Shown here piece after piece: positions 62,301 through 64,000 of a stretch of 64,000 nucleotides of DNA; position 1 is the first letter of the stretch; each line of letters begins with the position of its first letter. The notes below the pieces were generated by a model, which searched no databases, was not told the DNA's origin, and saw only the letters and a program-made list of their open reading frames with translations. The translations under genes and the position numbers were made by a program. The stretch is taken from contig NZ_JAXHLN010000003.1 in the NCBI RefSeq assembly GCF_034522235.1, positions 2,418,001-2,482,000 of the forward strand, read 5' to 3'. This stretch comes from Thiohalophilus sp. GTDB taxonomy: Bacteria > Pseudomonadota > Gammaproteobacteria > UBA6429 > Thiohalophilaceae.

Positions 62301-62394
62301 AGTCCGGCTCGCGTTTGGCCAGATTGCCACGCATGGGAAAATCGGTCTGCGGAAGATTCAGGGTATGCTTGTAATCAGTCACATTGTTATCCAT
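59383..62394 (-). CDS. ileS: Isoleucyl-tRNA synthetase
   Basis: The 1003-residue protein has the class I motifs HIGH ([17 protein letters not shown], about residue 67) and KMSKS ([12 protein letters not shown]). The CP1 editing domain has [20 protein letters not shown] and [17 protein letters not shown]. The C-terminal zinc finger is [20 protein letters not shown] then CGRC. It charges tRNA-Ile. It is about 60 residues longer than the usual E. coli-type enzyme; half of the excess is an insertion just before the CP1 WTTTPW motif, absent from the E. coli sequence as I recall it and derived from repeat DNA. The stop abuts a heptad array. It lies 8 bases after ribF. Confidence 0.96.
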   Translation of the reverse strand: MDNNVTDYKHTLNLPQTDFPMRGNLAKREPDFLKRWYETDLYQQLREQAKAEQRPLFLLHDGPPYANGDIHIGHAVNKILKDIIIKSKTLAGYDAPYIPGWDCHGLPIELQVEKKIGKAGVAVAHDQFRAACRDYAAEQVDGQRNDFKRLGVLGDWDHPYLTMDYQFEADIVRALGNIIDQGHLHKGFKPVHWCVDCGSALAEAEVEYEDKTSPAIDVRFEVLNEEALMSRCHHVEGHEGDAQGRASTQNTRYAHGAGSVAGGRKPGATKGPISVVIWTTTPWTLPANQAVAVNPELDYAVVQCDGVGDHVPERLIVADAMLGDIMARWEVEAYRVVAYCKGAELEDLKLQHPFYDREVPIICGEHVSTEAGTGAVHTAPGHGQDDYVVGQRYHLKVDNPVGGDGKFLEGTPLFEGQHVFKANDSVLDALKAHNKLVHEEAFRHSYPHCWRHKTPIIFRATPQWFIAMDGVYPGLVGNKDQGIAMEQASLRKNALAAIGKTRWMPQWGEARIIGMVENRPDWCISRQRTWGVPITLFVHKKTGKLHPKTGELIEQAAQQIEQRGIDAWFELDISNLLGDDADDYEQVRDTLDVWFDSGVTHFAVLGQRLGLTEYPAADLYLEGSDQHRGWFQSSLLTAVAMQGSAPYKAVLTHGFTVDAKGQKMSKSKGNVVAPQKVINNLGADILRLWVAATDYSGEMRVSDEILKRTADAYRRMRNTARYLLANLGDFDPSQHSVPADQMLALDKWAVERTREIQQQIVTAYDNYEFHNIYQQMHNFCAVDLSSFYLDVIKDRQYTMPTESAARRSAQTAAYYIAEAMVRWMAPILSFTAEDIWENIPGERGASVLLNTWYELPRMFGDDQTASDELAYWQRIMQVRDAVNKELENLRVAGGIGANLDAEVGIYAGREIHDALAQLEDELRFVLITSEARLYLAGDPPSEAQHYTLAGNDEIWVSVSASAHPKCVRCWHHREDVGSHADHPELCGRCVENVDGAGEERLHA
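61588..61700 (-). other. Repeat-derived in-frame insertion in ileS
   Basis: Between the codons for E-A-L-M-S-R-C-H and K-G-P-I-S the gene has about 30 extra codons rich in Gly, Ala, Arg and Ser. The DNA contains GCTCCCG-GCTTCCT-GCCTCCC (61592-61612), a 7-bp-period array like those in intergenic regions, and a block near CACTCGCTACGCTCATG. No stop or frameshift is created. The boundary at the upstream side is approximate. Confidence 0.65.
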
Positions 62395-62402
62395 TTTGGC
62401 AT

Positions 62403-63347
62403 TCAGTATGTTTCTTTGTGACGTGCGGCAAAGTAGGCACGTGTCTGTTGAACATCCGTGTTGATCTGCTGTTTCAATCGTTCCAGCGAATCGTATTTTT
62501 CTTCATCGCGCAGCTTGTGCAAAAAACTGACCTGCAGGTGCCGACCATAGATAGCCTGATCGAAATCGAGGATGAACACTTCCAGCAGAGCGCGCGTACC
62601 GTCCACCGTCGGCCGGGTACCAAGACTGGCGGCACCCTGCAACGGTTCACGATCGAGGCCGAACACGTCCACCGCGAAGATGCCCTGCAACGGTGTCACC
62701 CGCCGATGCAGATGAATGTTGGCGGTGGGAAACCCGAGCTGACGCCCCAGCCGGTTGCCGTGTGCGACCCGCCCGCTCATCCGGTAGTCACGGCCCAGCA
62801 GCCGTTCGGCCGCCCCCATGTCGCCGGCTTCCAGCGCCTGGCGAATGCGCGTGCTGCTGACCCGCTCGCCGTCGATCTCGAAGGTGTGCATGTTGACCAC
62901 CGTAAAGCCGTGTTCGGCTCCGGCGGCCCGCAAGTCGTCGATGGTGCCGGCCCGGCCGCGACCAAAACGAAAATCGTCGCCGACCACCAGATACCTCACA
63001 CCCAGCCCGTCGACCAGCACCTGTTGAATAAACTCCGCCGGGCTCAGCTGCGCCAGCTTGCGATTGAACGGCAGACACAACACCCGATCCACGGCATAGC
63101 GACGCAGGGCCTGGATCTTTTCCCGAAAGCGGGTCAGGCGCGAGGGGGCCGCCCCGGGTTTGAAATACTCCAGCGGCTGCGGCTCGAAGGTGATCACCAC
63201 CGCCGGCAGACACAACTCATCGGCCTTCTCCGCCAGCTGGCCGATGACCGCCTGATGGCCCAGATGCACCCCGTCGAAATTGCCGATGGTGGCCACGCAA
63301 CCGTGGTGACGGGGGCGCAGATTATGCAGACCGCGGATCAGCTCCAT
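62403..63347 (-). CDS. ribF: Bifunctional riboflavin kinase / FMN adenylyltransferase RibF
   Basis: The 314-residue protein has the FAD-synthetase half, [20 protein letters not shown] (about residues 16-35), [20 protein letters not shown], and the kinase half, [20 protein letters not shown] (about 191-210). It makes FMN and FAD; FMN is also the source of DMB through BluB. ATG 63347 is chosen because conserved sequence starts just after it, though no strong ribosome site is visible; ATG 63377 would add ten residues. It precedes ileS by 8 bases. Confidence 0.95.
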   Translation of the reverse strand: MELIRGLHNLRPRHHGCVATIGNFDGVHLGHQAVIGQLAEKADELCLPAVVITFEPQPLEYFKPGAAPSRLTRFREKIQALRRYAVDRVLCLPFNRKLAQLSPAEFIQQVLVDGLGVRYLVVGDDFRFGRGRAGTIDDLRAAGAEHGFTVVNMHTFEIDGERVSSTRIRQALEAGDMGAAERLLGRDYRMSGRVAHGNRLGRQLGFPTANIHLHRRVTPLQGIFAVDVFGLDREPLQGAASLGTRPTVDGTRALLEVFILDFDQAIYGRHLQVSFLHKLRDEEKYDSLERLKQQINTDVQQTRAYFAARHKETY

Positions 63348-63462
63348 GATTGATTTACACCACCGGAAAAAGGCCAAAAGTATAACAAAAACAAGGGGCT
63401 GTTAGCGAAAAATAAAGAACCCCCCTGCGCGGAAAACCCGGGGCAATTCAAGGCCGATATCA

Positions 63463-63563
63463 ACCACCGAAGCACTGAACACACCGAATTCACCGAATAC
63501 TGATTGGCCGGAGCATCATGCCCTGTTCGGTGATTTTCAGTGCTTTTCGGTGTCTTCGGTGGT
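63463..63563. repeat. Inverted repeat of ACCGAA-type arrays between murJ and ribF
   Basis: ACCACCGAAGCACTGAACAC...ACCGAA (63464-63498) is mirrored by TTCGGTGA...TTCGGTGGT (63525-63562) around a spacer of about 26 bases. The units are degenerate and the arms about 35 bases long. Nothing else is seen in this 205-base... gap between murJ and ribF. Confidence 0.8.
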
Positions 63564-63582
63564 GAGCGCGCCCAACCCGGAA

Positions 63583-64000
63583 TTAACCTGACACCGGTCG
63601 GCGAAACTGGCCGAAGCGCAGGCCGCTGAGCGCGAGCACACCAAAGTAAATCGCCACCCCGGCCGGGATCAGCCAGCCCAGATGCGTCAGCCGCTGGGCC
63701 AGCGTGTAGTCGACCCACTGCGTCCAGTCGCCGGCCAGAACCCAGAGACTGGTGCCCATCACCCCGGCGGCCAGGATCACGCGCACAAAGTAGAGGCCCC
63801 AGCCGGCTTCGGGGCGGAACACCCCGTCACGCAACAGGCCGCGCAGCAACAGCATGGCGTTGAGGAAGGAGGAGAGCGTGGTCGCCAGTGCCAGCCCGGC
63901 GTGGGGCGCGGAATAGCCCACCTGCACCAGCGTCACCACCAGGATCACGTTGAAAATCATGTTGGCCACCATCGCAATCAGCGCCACCTTCATCGGGGTT
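63583..64000 (-). CDS. murJ: Lipid II flippase MurJ, C-terminal part (5' end outside window)
   Basis: The frame is open to the window edge and encodes the last 139 residues. It has T-P-M-K-VALIAMVANMIFNVILVV, then AGLALATTLSSFLNAMLLLR, and two final helices (RVILAAGVMGTSLWVLAG, GWLIPAGVAIYFGVLALSGL). This matches the end of MurJ/MviN, which flips lipid II across the inner membrane. The order murJ-ribF-ileS-lspA-fkpB-ispH is the same as in Pseudomonas. The ATG at 63993 is internal. Confidence 0.92.
   Translation of the reverse strand, partial: TPMKVALIAMVANMIFNVILVVTLVQVGYSAPHAGLALATTLSSFLNAMLLLRGLLRDGVFRPEAGWGLYFVRVILAAGVMGTSLWVLAGDWTQWVDYTLAQRLTHLGWLIPAGVAIYFGVLALSGLRFGQFRRPVSG

Noticed and set aside
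60436-62421. 661-residue open frame on the + strand opposite ileS
   Set aside because: It mirrors the ileS codons, has no recognisable motif and no ribosome site; a GC-rich antisense shadow.

Overview
The window reads as a chromosome segment of a gammaproteobacterium, probably a free-living or sulfur-cycle lineage outside the enterics. This rests on three things. The right end, thiO-fimT-pilVWXY1-(pilY2)-pilE-ispH-fkpB-lspA-ileS-ribF-murJ, has the gene order known from Pseudomonas aeruginosa. It also carries AmpD/AmpE, LpoB/LPP20-type lipoproteins and a K+-independent H+-pyrophosphatase. No phage, integron or CRISPR array was seen.

Layout. 1-9298 (+) is one tight operon: a BtuB receptor (5' end outside the window), a TonB, a PduO-type adenosyltransferase, a membrane-anchored CobN-like chelatase, an ExbB-like protein, a CbiE-like methyltransferase, a DUF2149/ExbD-like protein, CobO and BluB. 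A convergent cobB follows, with a cobalamin riboswitch in its leader and its own terminator. 11073-17705 holds hppA, a large PAS/GAF/GGDEF/EAL protein and a Rossmann-fold protein. 17889-25880 returns to cobalamin: btuF, cobC (Thr-P decarboxylase), cbiB, cobQ, cobS, cobC (phosphatase), cobT and cobU, the last four downstream of ampDE. 27542-33377 has an alanine/Na+ symporter, four lipoproteins (LPP20/LpoB/COG3014) and nadC. 33465-42381 has an uncharacterised 579-residue protein, an ABC-F ATPase, a dihydrolipoamide-dehydrogenase-like protein, recQ and a YkgJ-type cysteine-cluster protein. 42848-46978 has a small secreted protein, a DUF318 permease, a sigma54-type promoter, a large lipoprotein and a DsrE-like protein. 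47103-48012 is a scar of mobile-element and RHS fragments. A tRNA-Thr, a Fur-family regulator, thiO and the minor-pilin/ispH/ileS block complete the window.

How the genes work together. The cobalamin genes cover outer-membrane uptake (BtuB/TonB), periplasmic binding (BtuF), adenosylation (two unrelated enzymes), a,c-diamidation (CobB), side-chain amidation (CobQ), aminopropanol attachment (CobC, CbiB), DMB synthesis (BluB) and nucleotide-loop assembly (CobU, CobT, CobS, CobC). Corrin-ring synthesis genes are absent apart from a lone CbiE-like protein.

Two things stand out. First, the CobN-like protein has a signal peptide and a C-terminal membrane anchor, so it should act in the periplasm. 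It is coupled to an ExbB/ExbD-like pair, an arrangement that recalls the HmuS-type haem systems of Bacteroidetes but sits here in a corrinoid operon. Second, intergenic regions are full of degenerate 7-bp-period tandem arrays that repeatedly overlap or abut stop codons and are often mirrored into long inverted repeats. Functional calls rest on motif recognition and memory of families; no database search was run.
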